Below are positions 47,831 to 60,301 of a DNA stretch of 64,000 nt, piece by piece. The position numbers and the translations under genes are program-made. The notes beneath the pieces are model-generated. The model was not told the DNA's origin. It did not search any database and saw nothing but the letters and a program-made list of their open reading frames with translations. Within the stretch, counting starts at the first letter, position 1. Each line of letters begins with the position of its first letter. The stretch comes from Bryopsis sp. KO-2023 (lineage: Eukaryota; Chlorophyta; Ulvophyceae; Bryopsidales; Bryopsidaceae): NCBI GenBank assembly GCA_030272585.1, contig BSYQ01000013.1, positions 1,426,001-1,490,000 of the forward strand. Direction: 5' to 3'.

Positions 47831-49859
47831 GGTAGCGTTGATTGGAAACGTCGTGGCGTGATTCGGTTTGCTTCTCTTGTCATCGTTCTTCTCTTTGGAG
47901 TGGGGGTTTCCTGTCCAATCCGTTTGTGCGACCCACGCTCGATTACAAATGAAAGCTTATGGTGTAATGGTGTGAAAGAGTGTAATCATTGATTGATTGA
48001 TTGAATGGTTTGAAAGAGTGGAGATGGAATGTATTGTGTTGGGGTCAGTGCCTATTGTTATGTCATGCAGGCAAGGTTATGTCTTTTGGCAGAGTAGGAA
48101 CATAATGATGGTTTGGCAAGGAGTGCCTTCACACCCCTGCTCGACCTGTCTGAGCTGTTGATTCCATCGATCAATGATTCCAGCAATCAACATAGCCAAA
48201 AAGAGGCCATCATCCGTGTGTGTGGATGAGCGCGAACAGGAATGGGAAGAAGGCTGCACCCAGGGAAAATCATCAACAAAGCGAAACTCCAAAGACCACC
48301 AGGAGCAGCACGTCCTCCACTGGGACGCAATCTTGATATCTTTTTCCTCGTTTTCTGTTCGAGAGCTCGTTTGACTGCACCCACGTGCTGGCATTTTCCC
48401 CAGTCAGACCACTTTGATGCGTGCATTATACAGTCACCTCCACCTACATAATGCGCCGCAACTTCTCCCAAAACCGTCTTTCTCCAATTTTTCTGTCGCG
48501 CGCTTGAGGTGTTTGGACATGCCCGTCCCAAGTAAAGCGACCACCTCGGAGGGGCTGAGCGCGTTCGCCGCCCCGCTTGCCACCCAGGGATGATGACGTT
48601 AACTTGGTCCGTGTTTTGTATCGAGGCTGACAACTCATGCCGACAACCCACAAGTTGCTGACCTCGGGTGCAAGCGCCTTCGCGACTCTTCTTTTTCGAG
48701 ATATAGATCATATTTTATACGGGTATCATCTTGGTGTTTGCCCGGTTGTTCGGAACTAGCTTTGATATCTGTCAGGCGGCGGTCTGAAATGTCTGCCGGA
48801 ACAGGAGAGGGGAGGGTTTTTGAATGATGAACTTCTTCATGACGGTCTTCCTAAGTGCCTTCTTGGGCTTGAGGATGTTTTCGATTGAATATCTGACAAA
48901 GAATAGCTAGGGTATCACCACCTTGCCATCAAGTGTGGTGGTCCTTGGATCTTCTTCCACCCTTGTGGGGTGAAGTGGGTTTCCCCTCCTGGAGCACCCA
49001 GTCAGACTGTTTCAGCTTTTCTTTAACCTGTTTTGTTGGTTTGGGCACTGGGGCGATGATGACTTTTATAATCCTAGCTCGCTTCGAGTCCCTTTTATTA
49101 GGGGCGGTGAAGAGAAACAGGTTCCCTTTTTTTTTCCTGAGCCTCAGCAGCCCCCTTTTCCCCCATGTTTTGATTGTCTTCCCATTGATATCCTTGTCCA
49201 GCATGAGTGGACCCCTCTCAGACAGGTGCAATTCCTGTAGGGATAGCAGGTGCCTTGCTGTGCAATCTGAAACGTTTTCGACTGTTGGATTGTTATGGTG
49301 ATTTGGTTCATTGCTGCGCTTCCAAATACATTCTTCCCAATTCAAGGTTGTAAAACCTAGGCAATCAGCCTATGTTGTTTGTTTTCTCAATACATGGGGG
49401 CAGCTGGTGTCTTATTGTTGAATTTTCCGGAAGAAATCCACCCTGGCCTCGTCTCTGAAGTTGAGTTGAGAGGTGGGACCATTCCTTCCTAATTTTCGGG
49501 TGCAGGGATCAACCCTTGAATGGAACAATGGATGAGCGTGTCCAATAAACCATCTAAATAGGGAGTAGGTATTTCTATCAAAATAACATACTTTCAGCTT
49601 TCGTTCTTCGCTTCCGAACGCTCCCGTCCCCCCCCCCCCCCCAAAAAAAAAAAAAAAGCAAAAAGCAAAGCGAACATCAATGTATGCATAAGAGGTTCTG
49701 TCCGTCCGGGGAACATTGCAACACAACCACCATGCTTCAAAATGGACTGTCCCACTCCCCTAAATAATATGTCAGAAATGAAGGAAATGATACAGAATCA
49801 TTATTACAAGAATAGCCATACACCGAGAGTCAGGGAGGGAAAAACCGTCGAAACTGTAC
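47831..49859. other. Region between HIT gene and small membrane protein
   Basis: Open stretches on the minus strand at about 48710-48100 (for example DGLFLAMLIAGIIDRWNQQLRQ) have coding-like composition and could be exons of the incomplete gene at 47321-47830, but phases were not resolved. A TGTAA in HIT-gene sense lies at 49804-49808, about 52 bases after its stop. Poly-C/poly-A run near 49627. Confidence 0.4.
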
Positions 49860-51393
49860 TCATGACTGACCATTTCCTTTACAAGTATCACTCAGGGCAA
49901 CCATGAACTCATCAACTGGGATCCAGTGCAGTTGAAACCTGTAGAGCGGCACAGCAATCGGGTTGGTGGGTGCAGCAACATACATATCAGAACGACGCAG
50001 CCCCCCAGAAAGAAACAGACGACCCACCACCTCCAGAAGAATTGAAGGAGAAAAGTACACCCTTTTCTCTGTTCTACTCACGGACTCACCTGCCCATCTT
50101 GGAGTACTTGCATGTCTTGGCACCATTGTTGAATGGAAGCGCAATGCAATGCAAGCTTTCCGAGGTAATCACCAAACAAAAACACAAAAAAATCCAAACA
50201 CAAGAAAACATAAGTCTCATTCTTAAAAAAAAAAAATCTTCCCAATCATAATGTGATGTCAGACACAGCCAAGACCTGCAGTTTACATGTAGGGTATTTT
50301 TTTCGAAAAGCTGGGTTTTTTTTTCAGGGCCACATTTCTTGTGGATGCATTTTTCTCTTGAAAAAATTGGAGGGAAAGGAAAAATAAAGAACTCACTGCA
50401 AATGATTGATGCTGTTGAAAGGGGGTTTGTGAAATCCAAATAATGCGTCAGCCCCTGGATGTCGATCGTCCAATATTTTCAACCCAACATCGTGCATGTG
50501 CGAAACTGGAACACAGCCACCCAAACTTCAACGAGGAAAAACAGAACCCCTCCCCCCCCCCAAAAAAAAATAAAAAAATAAAAAATGGTGCCTATTTTAT
50601 CACCATGCCGAAATCCAGATTTCCCCATTCCCCATTTTCAATTTGGGGAAAACACAACAGGGGAAAAAAACGTCACTCAATGGATGGGGTTAAACAAGCC
50701 TTGATGAGAAAACCTTGAAACGAAGAAAGGGTGGGGGGGGGGGGGAATTGTAGAAAAAAAAGAAACAAATTCTGTGCGCGAATGCTTACCAAGGGGTTGA
50801 TCTTCACATACGATTTGATCGACCGATCGAATGTGTTTCCTTGGGATCACTTGGTAATGACCAGCAGCTGCAGGCCTTCTATCGTTGAATGCGATCACTC
50901 GATCGTCCTTTGAATTAAAAAAACAATAAACAATAATAATAAAAGAAAAAGAAAAGCTGCAGTCCAAGTATGGAACGAAATTCAACTTTTTTCAAGGACA
51001 AAACTGTCGACTCTGGGAGAGGAAAAACTTGGGGGGGGAGAGGGGGGGGAGACAAAATCGTTTACTCGATAAACAATGGTGGAGGGCTGGTCACCCTGCA
51101 CAATGCGACAGAATGTACACCCCTGCAAAAAAAAAAAAAAAGGAAAATAAAATAAAATAAAATAAAACAGAAAATAGGGCTCAGATCCACAAAAGAAAAA
51201 CAATTTCAATGATTGAATTTGGAACATTAAGAATAAGGCTAGGATCCACAAAAGAAAAACGATTTCAGTTATCGCATTCGAAGCATAAAAATCAAACCAA
51301 ACACATGGGCTGTTTTATTTTTCATTATATTTTTAGACTTGCACTTGCACTGACCTTGCTCAAGTTCAAGCATTTTGTTACGGCCGCCCCCAT
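49860..51393 (-). CDS. HIT-family nucleotide hydrolase (HINT3-like)
   Basis: Six exons: 51393-51355 (39 bases), 51122-51066, 50907-50790, 50505-50397, 50155-50090 and 49938-49860; 155 aa, closing in frame. Begins MGAAVTKCLNLSKGCTFCRI, with the usual CxxC near the start. Then STIVYRDDRVIAFNDRRP, HYQVIPRKHI and FGFHKPPFNSINHLHLHC, which holds the catalytic His triad HLHLH. HINT3-type proteins cleave adenosine phosphoramidates or acyl-AMP. The triad is interrupted by an intron inside its middle His codon. The start was chosen because this 39-base exon is the one upstream exon that keeps phase. Confidence 0.92.
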
Positions 51394-52895
51394 CAGCTCC
51401 AATCAATTACACCAATTCGGACGGCCGCTCTGCAGTTTGATGCAAGAGACGATTGGGCGCAGGGAAAAGAAAAAAAACGCCGCCTGACTGAGCATGCCAG
51501 TTGGTAAACTGTACGACACAAACCACGTGTGCGTCTGCGTTTTCTTCGATTTGATTGATTGATTGATTGATTTGATGGGGATTTTTTTCTTTCTGAACTC
51601 AAATTTTTCGGGCAGCCACACAGGGTGGCTTACGCAAGATGTCTGATAACAATTTTCAACACTTCTTCAAATTCGAAGTCACTCTTTTTCCGCCGAAAAA
51701 AAAAGTGACGACAGTGGCTTCGACTTGTTGAGGTGGCGGTCTCCGCGCAAACGCCCCAAGAAAACTTGAACCAGCCGAGGTTCACTTTTTTGGTGAAAGA
51801 AAAAAAAACGACTTTGTACGTCTCTCGAAACAACTTTTCCCCCCAGCGGATTTTTTGTTTTGTTTTTTTTTGAAAAGAAAAAAAAACCGAAAGAGAATAT
51901 CGATTCCCCTTGGGGAGAAAAAGATAAAAGAAGAGTTTTGAGAAGCCACACTGCCGGGGTTGGAGAGAAGTGTGAGGTTGTAATCGCCTTTTGCGAAACG
52001 AACAAGTCGGTACGTCACCCTGGTAAAAAAAACGAGCGCATCTAAGGAAGCCCCCCCTCTTGTTTTCTCTCTTCGGTTTCCTCCTTTTCACAGAAAGCCG
52101 GAAAAAAAAGAAACGTCGGCCGAACCCTGGTCACGAAACCGCGTTGTCGTAGCGAATTGTCATGTGTTTCTGTCGAGGCATCCCTGCGATTGTCTACGTT
52201 TGGAGTAAAACGTCTTTCGAAAGCGTCGGTCCCTGGATGTTGAGTCGATCAGCATAGAAGTATCCACTTTTTTTCTTTTCGTTGACCCCGTTTGGCAGGA
52301 CGGGGTGCGCGTGGTTTTTCTGGTTTTTTTCACCCTCTCACAGAATCTCTTTGTCAAAATGTTCGACTCCTATTTTTTTTTTCCTGGCCCCTCTAGGGTC
52401 GACGGCATTAGGCCATCTGTTTTCTGGCTTTTGGTTGGGCGGGTGGACAGGGATCCCCGCGCTCTGCTTATCGATTAACTGCGAAGCGGCGCGTGCTGCT
52501 TTTTTTCCCCTCGCTGGGAAAATTGGCTCGGTTCGCTGCTTCATCGAAGAAAAACAAAACACACGCGCGCGCGAAGTTTAACAAAAGGATTTGTCGACAA
52601 GAAATTCCACTCTTTTTTTTTTTTTCATTTTCTGGCACTCCATTCTTTTAATCTCTGACTGCTGTGCTGTCTAAGTGATGAGTCATCACCCAAATCACAT
52701 CATGTAATTCATGTAATATACGAATAATATATTTTGGAATGTGGAGATATGCATATCTTTTTCTGCTCAGAAACACCAATCAAACTGAAAGTAACTTGAC
52801 ATAGGATTAATAAGGGAAGGGGGAAGGGCTAATTTGAATTGATCGAAGCTAATTTTTTACTTTCTTTTTCCCTTATCGTTGAAGGATACGCAGGA
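51394..52895. other. Divergent upstream region (HIT / VWA genes)
   Basis: Promoter side of both genes. GATT tetramer repeat near 51553. A short GC-rich patch with CG words near 52440-52580. An acceptor-like CGTTGAAG at 52875 just before the chosen VWA start suggests an upstream 5' exon, but none could be identified. Confidence 0.4.
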
Positions 52896-55800
52896 ATGAG
52901 CAATCCTGGACCTCCTCCCATGGGCAAGTCAAAAAATCAAACAAACACTCGAAAGAAGGAATCCCTTTTTCACAAGGTCCCACAAAAAAAAAAGTTTTTT
53001 TTTTTTTTTACTCCCCCATCATATCTGGCCATTTTCCTACTTTCCTTGGGATTTTTTTTTTTGGCATTTTGTTGCGTCGATTCAAAGACATTTTTCAGAC
53101 GGCAGGGAATAGGTTTGTGTGTTTTTTTTGTTTTCCCGATGAAAGTGCATTATTGATTGATTCAAACTTTGTTTTTCTCCAATGCATTTTATGTAGTGCC
53201 TGTATATACCTTTCATTTGATCTAGCATTTTGGCAAGTAGAGATAAGCGAACATTGTTATTGTCCAAATTCCTGTCAAATAATAATGAGTTGGTTTATTT
53301 CTTTTGTTTTGCAGGATACCCTGGGGCTCCAGGCGACCCTGCTGTAAATGCCCCCATCGGTGTGCCAAGTAAGATAAATCTTTCTGTGCCTATTTCTCCA
53401 TTCTTTTCAGCAAAAATGTCGAAACCTTTTTGAAAACCTTTCAAAGTATCGCGTGTGAAAGATCGACATGTTGTGTGCACAATTTCGGTGTTACTTTCGT
53501 TTTTTTTTTCCCTTCGATTTTCTGTCCACTTTCCATTGATTTCTGTGAATGTGAAAATTGTGAATTTTTTTGTGGTTCCCTGAACAGTAATGGGATTTCA
53601 GCCCCCTGACGAACAATTCATCGTCGGGTCGACGAAGAGGCCGTATTTAGGACCCGGTTTATTTGCATCAAGTCCGATGCTCTGTGTGGTCGAAACAAAA
53701 GGGTGGGTGAGCCTTTTCTTTTTGTTGCTTTATTTTGTCCATTCTTGATGTGGGCGTTTCGACCTGAAGTCCATCTGCTGAACAAATGCATCTTGGAATC
53801 GTCCATCGAAATGATCTTAGCTGAATTGAAATGTGGTTGAAATAAGCCCCATTATTTCTCTTTTTTTTTCAATCGTTGAGAAGATATCTGTCAGTCCACT
53901 GATGATGCTACCCTTTTTATTGTTTGAAAAGCACCCCCAAAAAAAGGGACATGTCTGACATCTGGATTGACAGCTTTTTTTTCTTTTTTTCTTCGAGTTG
54001 TGCACTGGATAGATGGGTTCATCAGTTTTTTTTTTTTTTTTTCTTTCCCCCCTTTGTGAAAACCCACGAATTCAAACCTTTTCCCGAGCAAAAAACAGAG
54101 AATTAACGGAAATATCAGCCATGGTTTTTTGCAGGCGAGACAAGCCTTCCTTCACTCCGCTGAAACTCACCCGAGCTCGAATGATGATCGAATGTCACAT
54201 CGCGACAGCCTTTGTCGTGTTCGAGTTCACGGTGGACGGATCCAACGCCCCCGGAGGTCAAGCCGTCGTTTTTCTTCCCAAGCACTATGAAGCCACGGTG
54301 ACGGAAGTCAAAGTGGAAAACCTGGAAAGGGACTCCCTGTACACCACCCTGATCATCCCGAAAGACGAAGCCGGAAAGTATGCAGGAAAGGGGGGTGGCG
54401 GCCGCACCCCTGTTCCTGAAATGCCAGGATTGGGGTCAGACAACGATCCGGAGCTCTTCACTTTGCCGTTCGGCGATATGCGTGCGGGGGATTCTTACAA
54501 TGTTCAGCTCCATTGGTTTCAACCCCTCATGTTTCAAGCGGTGAGTGTGTGTGTGTGCGCAGAGAAGGACCCCGTTTTTTTTTCTCTCCCTTTTCTTCTT
54601 TTTTTTTTTTGGGGGGGGGGTGTTTGGGGGAGTTGGTGGATTGCCACCTGAAGTCGTTTGGTTTCTTAAGTAATTGAATGGCAATATTTAAATGCTGTAG
54701 TTGGGGTCTGAGAGGGGGGGGGGGGGGCAAATCGACACTTGATCGAAAGCAAATATTCTGGAGCCAGACGTGGATTGAAAAATATACATGAACAAAAAGA
54801 GAATTTGTTCATGCATATTTTTCTCTTTTTCTGTTTTTTTTTCTGTTTGGCTGATTTCCGTACCACCGACACTTGCTCTCGGGGGTTTGGCTGTTTATAT
54901 GGTGTGTGAATGTGTGTGCGATATCTTCAGGGTCAATATCGACTTGACATTCCGTTGGAGTTTCCTGTGATGATGCATTCTGGTCCGTTGAACGATGTTT
55001 TGACCATAAACTGTACCATCAACACAGGGGTTCCCAATCCTGTCAATTATTCTTGTGCCACCCACGCATTGATTCCGAAAGATGCTGTGGACGGCAGAGT
55101 CACGCTTGTGTCAGACTCGTGAGTATTTTTTTTTATCTCAAATATCTTTTCTTTTCTTTTTTGGGGTTCGAAAATAAAAAGTTCTTTTTTTTCTTTTTTT
55201 TTTCTTAAAAACAATTGAGAAAACAATTTTTTGATTTTGCTTTCTTTCCGATAATAGAGGACTGATGCCCATAAACATTGGAAAGTTTTTTGAGTTCGAA
55301 TTTTAATCATGCCTGGGTTGGATTTACTGACTTCAATTCAAATTCGATTTTGTGTGTGTATGCAAAACTTCATTTCCACAGAATTTGACTTTCATTCTTT
55401 TTCTTTTTTTTCTTTCAAACAATCTCTTTCTTTCAATTTTCCAAATGTTTTTTTTTTTTGGACTTTGCGTTTTTTACAGATCACGTGAAAGTGGAAACTC
55501 TGATTTCAGCATTGGATACAATGTGTGGGGTCAAGCTATTGTGGCATCGGTGAATGTCCAGCCCCCTGGCAAGTCTCAAACCCAAGACCCCAGAGGATCA
55601 TTTGCCTTATCCGTTTCGCCGCCAGCACCGGATGTCACCGATGTAAGGATCAGTTCATCAATTTTTCTCTGAAATATCTTTTTGCACCCACCATTTTGGA
55701 TTCGAAAAAAAAAAAAAAAAGACTTGTGAAGGAAGCCTAAAAAGGGGGGGGGGGGGGATTTTAAGAGGCACACACACATAGCACCGGCTGCTTTTCGTCT

Positions 55801-57782
55801 TTCCGCATTATAATTTCATTTTTTTTATGTTGAAAATATGAAAGAACGCTGTCGGAGCATTGGTCATTATAAAAATAACTGAAAGAACGTTTTTGTTCAA
55901 GGGTTTAAAAAAAATGAAAAGAAAAATGGATGCAACAAATTTTATGATTGCCATAATAATTCTTTTTTTTTGGGATCGTCCTGGACAGTGCCCTCATCCA
56001 CCCAAAATCGTTTTGATATTTCCTCTTGAACGAAACAGTTTTTCGATTTGTGCATTTCCCTTGTCTAATGTTTGTGTTGTTTTTTTTCCTGATCCTGTCC
56101 AGACTTTTCAAAGGAGTGTTGTTTATGTCGTTGATCGGTCAGGCTCTATGACCGGCAACCCCATCGAATATGCAAGAAACGCTTTGAACACTGGCCTCGA
56201 TGCTTTGCACCCAGAGGATCAATTTTCAATAATCGCGTAAGTCAAATCAAACTTTTCCCCAGCCCCCCTTATCTTACACACACCCTCCCCCCCCCTCCCC
56301 CCCAAAAAAAAGACGCTCAAAAAATTATTATTAACAGAATTAAGAAAATGTCGGGGTTTGCTGGATCAAATGTGCTGTATCATCTGCACTGTTTAAATCA
56401 ATTATATATATTTTTTTAAAATGCACCATGTCGCTCCTTTTTTTTTTGCCTCTTGGAATATGTTTTCAAAAAATTAAATAAAAGTACAGCAAATTTCTTA
56501 TTAGTTTTTTGTAAGCTAGCGACTGATGTCGTTGAGCAACGACGCTGTTTTTTTAATGTTATAGGTATGATCATGAGCAAATTTCTTGGTCGTCGATGCT
56601 TTTGGATGCGTCGGGGGACAATATCAAAAATGCAAGGGAATGGATGCATTCCACAGTGACGGCCAGGGGTCTGACTGACATCTTGACCCCCCTCCAACAA
56701 GCACTGAGCATGCTGAAATCGGGGAGGGGCGTGCCTTACGTTTTTCTTTTGACCGATGGAGCCGTGGACAACGAGCGAGAAATTGCCAGATACCTCCAGG
56801 TATCGTTATTAAACATATAATTTGCATGAATGTGATGGGGGGTTTTGGATCGTGAAAACATTATGTTGATGTGATTGCCTGTCCACTTGCTGGGCTGTGA
56901 GGGTGCCCAGTCAGACATATGATATTTATTCAAATTCTGTTTCGGTGGCCATAAATGATTGGAAGCTGAATAGGTTGTGAAAGGGGGTGATGGTGAAAAT
57001 TTTGGGCATCAGGAAATCTAAAAGCTGCAATTAATGCCCTTTTGAGTTCTCTGCTTTTTTGGAGAAACCAACAAACACGTGGAAATCTGACATAGATTTT
57101 TCTTAGTATTGTATACACATATGATTTTATTTTTTTGGGGGGGGGGAGGGGAGAGGGGGACGACACTGACTGCACTTTATGGCATGAGTGTTTTTTTGGT
57201 TTGTTTTTTGGTGTGTGTTTGGTAATTCTTCGTCTTTGATTTCACAGGGTGCATTGCAGAGCAAGGAGGATTATCCCAGTGTCATGAGCCCCCGAGTTTC
57301 GACTTTTGCGATCGGTCCATATTGCAATCATTATTTTTTGAAGCAGTTGGCCGTCATTGGACGTGGGCAATTTGACGTGGCATTCCGACCTCATTCCATC
57401 CAGGTGTGCTGCAAGTTTCTCACAAATTCTGGTTTTGTTGTTTTGTTATGTTGTGTGTATTGGCATGGGTTCTCGGTTTGGTGAAGAAGAATTGTTTGTG
57501 TTTTATCTATTTCTTTTATGTTCGTTTTTTCTTGATAAAAAAAAAAGAAAAAGTTCATTCGTTTTTTTTTTTCTTTGTTTTAAATCAAGAAAAAACGAAC
57601 TGTTCAGCAAGGAACGATGCTGCATAAGTTGATTTTTGGAGAAGATGAAATTTTTGTGCAGAAATATGCTTTGCTTGCTTTGCCTTTTCAAACCTTGAGT
57701 AAAATTCGAGCAGAAAATGATTAAATCTTCCTCTCTTTCCCCCCCCCCTCCTTAAAAAAAAATAACTTCAGAAAAGATAGGT

Positions 57783-57818
<36 letters not shown>

Positions 57819-59077
57819 GAATGTAGAGAAACAATTTAAACCATTTCCAGGTGATTTTGATTTTCTTCTTTTTCCCTCTTTTTTTGGCAGACTCAAATGG
57901 AAAGGATGTTACAAGCTGCCTCGAAACCAGTGTTGACTGAAGTCAGCGTCTCGATCGCCGACATCACCAGTGCAGAATTATACCCTTTCCCAATACCTGA
58001 TCTTTTCGTTGGATTGCCTTTGTTGGTATCCGGGAAATATGAGGGTGTTTTCCCCATGAGCATACAACTCAATGGTCGCCTGCCCACAGGTAATCCTCTT
58101 ATGTTTTTCCTCCCTACTTTTTTTTTCTGAATTCAAACTGACAAAGTTTGGTAATTCTGTGAGTTTTGTGTGGTGCTCTCAACTGCTTGGACGTTTTCTA
58201 TTTTTAGATTTGGATGATTGATTTATATTTATTTACTTTTTTTATTTCTATTTTCGGGGTGGGGGGGTGCAGCTGCTTCTTTCTGAATGTTACACAGATA
58301 TGATGTATGTGGCATACTTTGAGATGATTAATTTTCTTTATATTCATAATTTTCTTTATATTCATTACTTTCAGTATAAGTGTTTCTTATATATTTTTTG
58401 GGAGGCGAGAGCGTTATTTGAATGAGAGAAAGGAAAAATACCACCCCATTACTAATAATTATCGCTTGAACCCCCTGTTTTTTCTTCCATCCATAGGCGA
58501 GACATGGACTCAGACGGTCCAAGTCACAATGGCAGCCGACATTCCATTGGATAAAGTTTTTGTGAAGCAGAGGCTGGACGTGCTCACTTCGGCAGCCTGG
58601 CTGCAAGACAACGACCAAAAACTCACCCAAGACATCGTGACCTTGAGCGTCATGTCCGGAGTGCCGAGCGCCCACACCGTCATGGTGGGTTTCGAAACAA
58701 ATAAATCCAACTACGAGGATCTCAAGAAGAAGCAAAATTCCGGAAAGAAAATCAGCCCCGCGAAATTCGCCGTGGGAGGGGTGGCGGCTGTGGCGATTCT
58801 GGGAGGAGTCGGACTGGCGATCGGGTTTGGGGACATCGGAGCTTCCATTGCGAACGCACCCGTGATGGACGTGATTTCGGGGGGGTTGGGGGATGCGTTG
58901 GAGGGGATAGGCACCGTGGTGGGGGATGCTGCCGAGGCAGTGGGGGGGTTGTGTGCGGATTGCTGTGGAGATATGGGCGATTGTCTCGGGGATTGTTTCG
59001 GAGGGATTGGAGACTGTCTGGGGGATATTGGCGATTGCTGCGAGTCTTGCTTGGATTGCATCGGGGACATAGGCTGA
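52896..59077 (+). CDS. VIT/VWA-domain protein with Cys-Gly-Asp repeat tail
   Basis: Eleven exons: 52896-52923, 53315-53368, 53588-53702, 54135-54540, 54931-55118, 55480-55642, 56103-56236, 56565-56799, 57248-57403, 57891-58089 and 58497-59077; 752 aa, closing in frame. A Gly/Pro-rich N-terminus (MSNPGPPPMGYPGAPG) is followed by a VIT-like beta domain. Next is a von Willebrand A domain with an intact metal site: DRSGS, the Thr in RGLTDIL, and TDGAVDNE. Near the C-terminus is a hydrophobic helix (VGGVAAVAILGGVGLAIGFG) and then ~60 residues of G-D-C-type repeats (GDCLGDCFGGIGDCLGDIGD). The VIT-VWA pair is as in inter-alpha-trypsin-inhibitor-like plant proteins. Intron 1 has a GC donor. An upstream exon is possible. 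Confidence 0.9.
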
Positions 59078-60267
59078 GGACGAGTGAAGGGGGGTTGGGG
59101 GTTGGGGTGGGGTGGTTTCTGGGCTTAAGTAATCACGAGTTATCACTTCTTACTGGTTGGCTTCTCGTTTTTTTTTTTGGTCTGCGATGTGATTTTTTTT
59201 TTAATATGGATGCATAGCTAGGATACATACAATTGCTAATATGTGTGTGTGTGTGTGTGTGTGTGCGTGTGTATATTTGATCGAGTATATATATATTTGC
59301 ATTTGTCGGTGGTGGTTGGTTTTCTTCGTTAGTGTACATTTACAGGCCTGCATGGGGTGATTTCGTCAGACGGGCTCGGATTTTTATTTTCTTTTTAATT
59401 TTAGCTTTTGAGATTTAATGTCCCTTTTTTGGTTCTTGGTTGATTTGCACATCTTGCTTTCTCTTTTCAACTCGGTGCGAAAAATTTCAAAACGAAAAAA
59501 AAAAGAAAGAAAGAAGGAGCAAAAAAAACAGGGTTGTGGACAATCCACAAGCTGTCCGAACATCTGTAGTGGTAACAAGCGAAAACAAATGGAAAGAGAA
59601 AAGGAGGAGAGGGTCATTAAAAAACAAAAAAAGGAAGAAAAAAAAAGTCGAAAAAAAAAAGAAAAGAAACCAAGAAGGATTATCTCGCATAAGAGAGATT
59701 AAGCGAAGAAAAAAAAAGAAAAAAAAGCTTAGATGGAAAAGAAGAAAAAGAAATGGTGTTTTTTTTTTCTTTATGTTCTTTTTTTTTGTGGTCTTTTTTT
59801 TTTTTTTTTTCAACTTGAAAAGGTTATTTTTCGTGGTGGGTTTAATTTTGGGGAGGGGTTGGAGTGGGGAAGTTATAATCACAAGAAGAAAGTGGGGCCA
59901 CGCGAACGTAAACATGCGTCTTGTTTTCTTTGTAGATTAGATTTGGGTTGGTCATCGATTTTTTTTTTTTTTTGGGGGGGGGGGGTGGAGGAAATGAACG
60001 GGGGGGTTTTGAGGGAGAAAAAAAGTGTGACCATGGAGGTAAGAACTTTTTGGAGGCTGCCGAAAAAACTTGGGACTGTGAGTTTTAAGATTTCTTTCAA
60101 GGGTGTATATTTATACATATGTGCTTGCATCATATGTGGTGTGTAGCTGAGCAAACTTGTCGAAAGAAGCGAAAATCGAAGGGTGGAAAGAAACAAAGAA
60201 ACGGACACGAAACCAGGGAATTCTGGGGGACCATATGTAACTTTCCAGAGGGTGCGTGATGTTATGC

Positions 60268-60301
<34 letters not shown>

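Noticed and set aside
58328-59146. 272-codon minus-strand frame
   Set aside because: Shadow of the last VWA exon; Pro/His/Gln-rich because it is antisense to Gly/Asp codons.
59487-59915. Phe- and Lys-rich open frames on both strands
   Set aside because: Product of A and T homopolymer runs.
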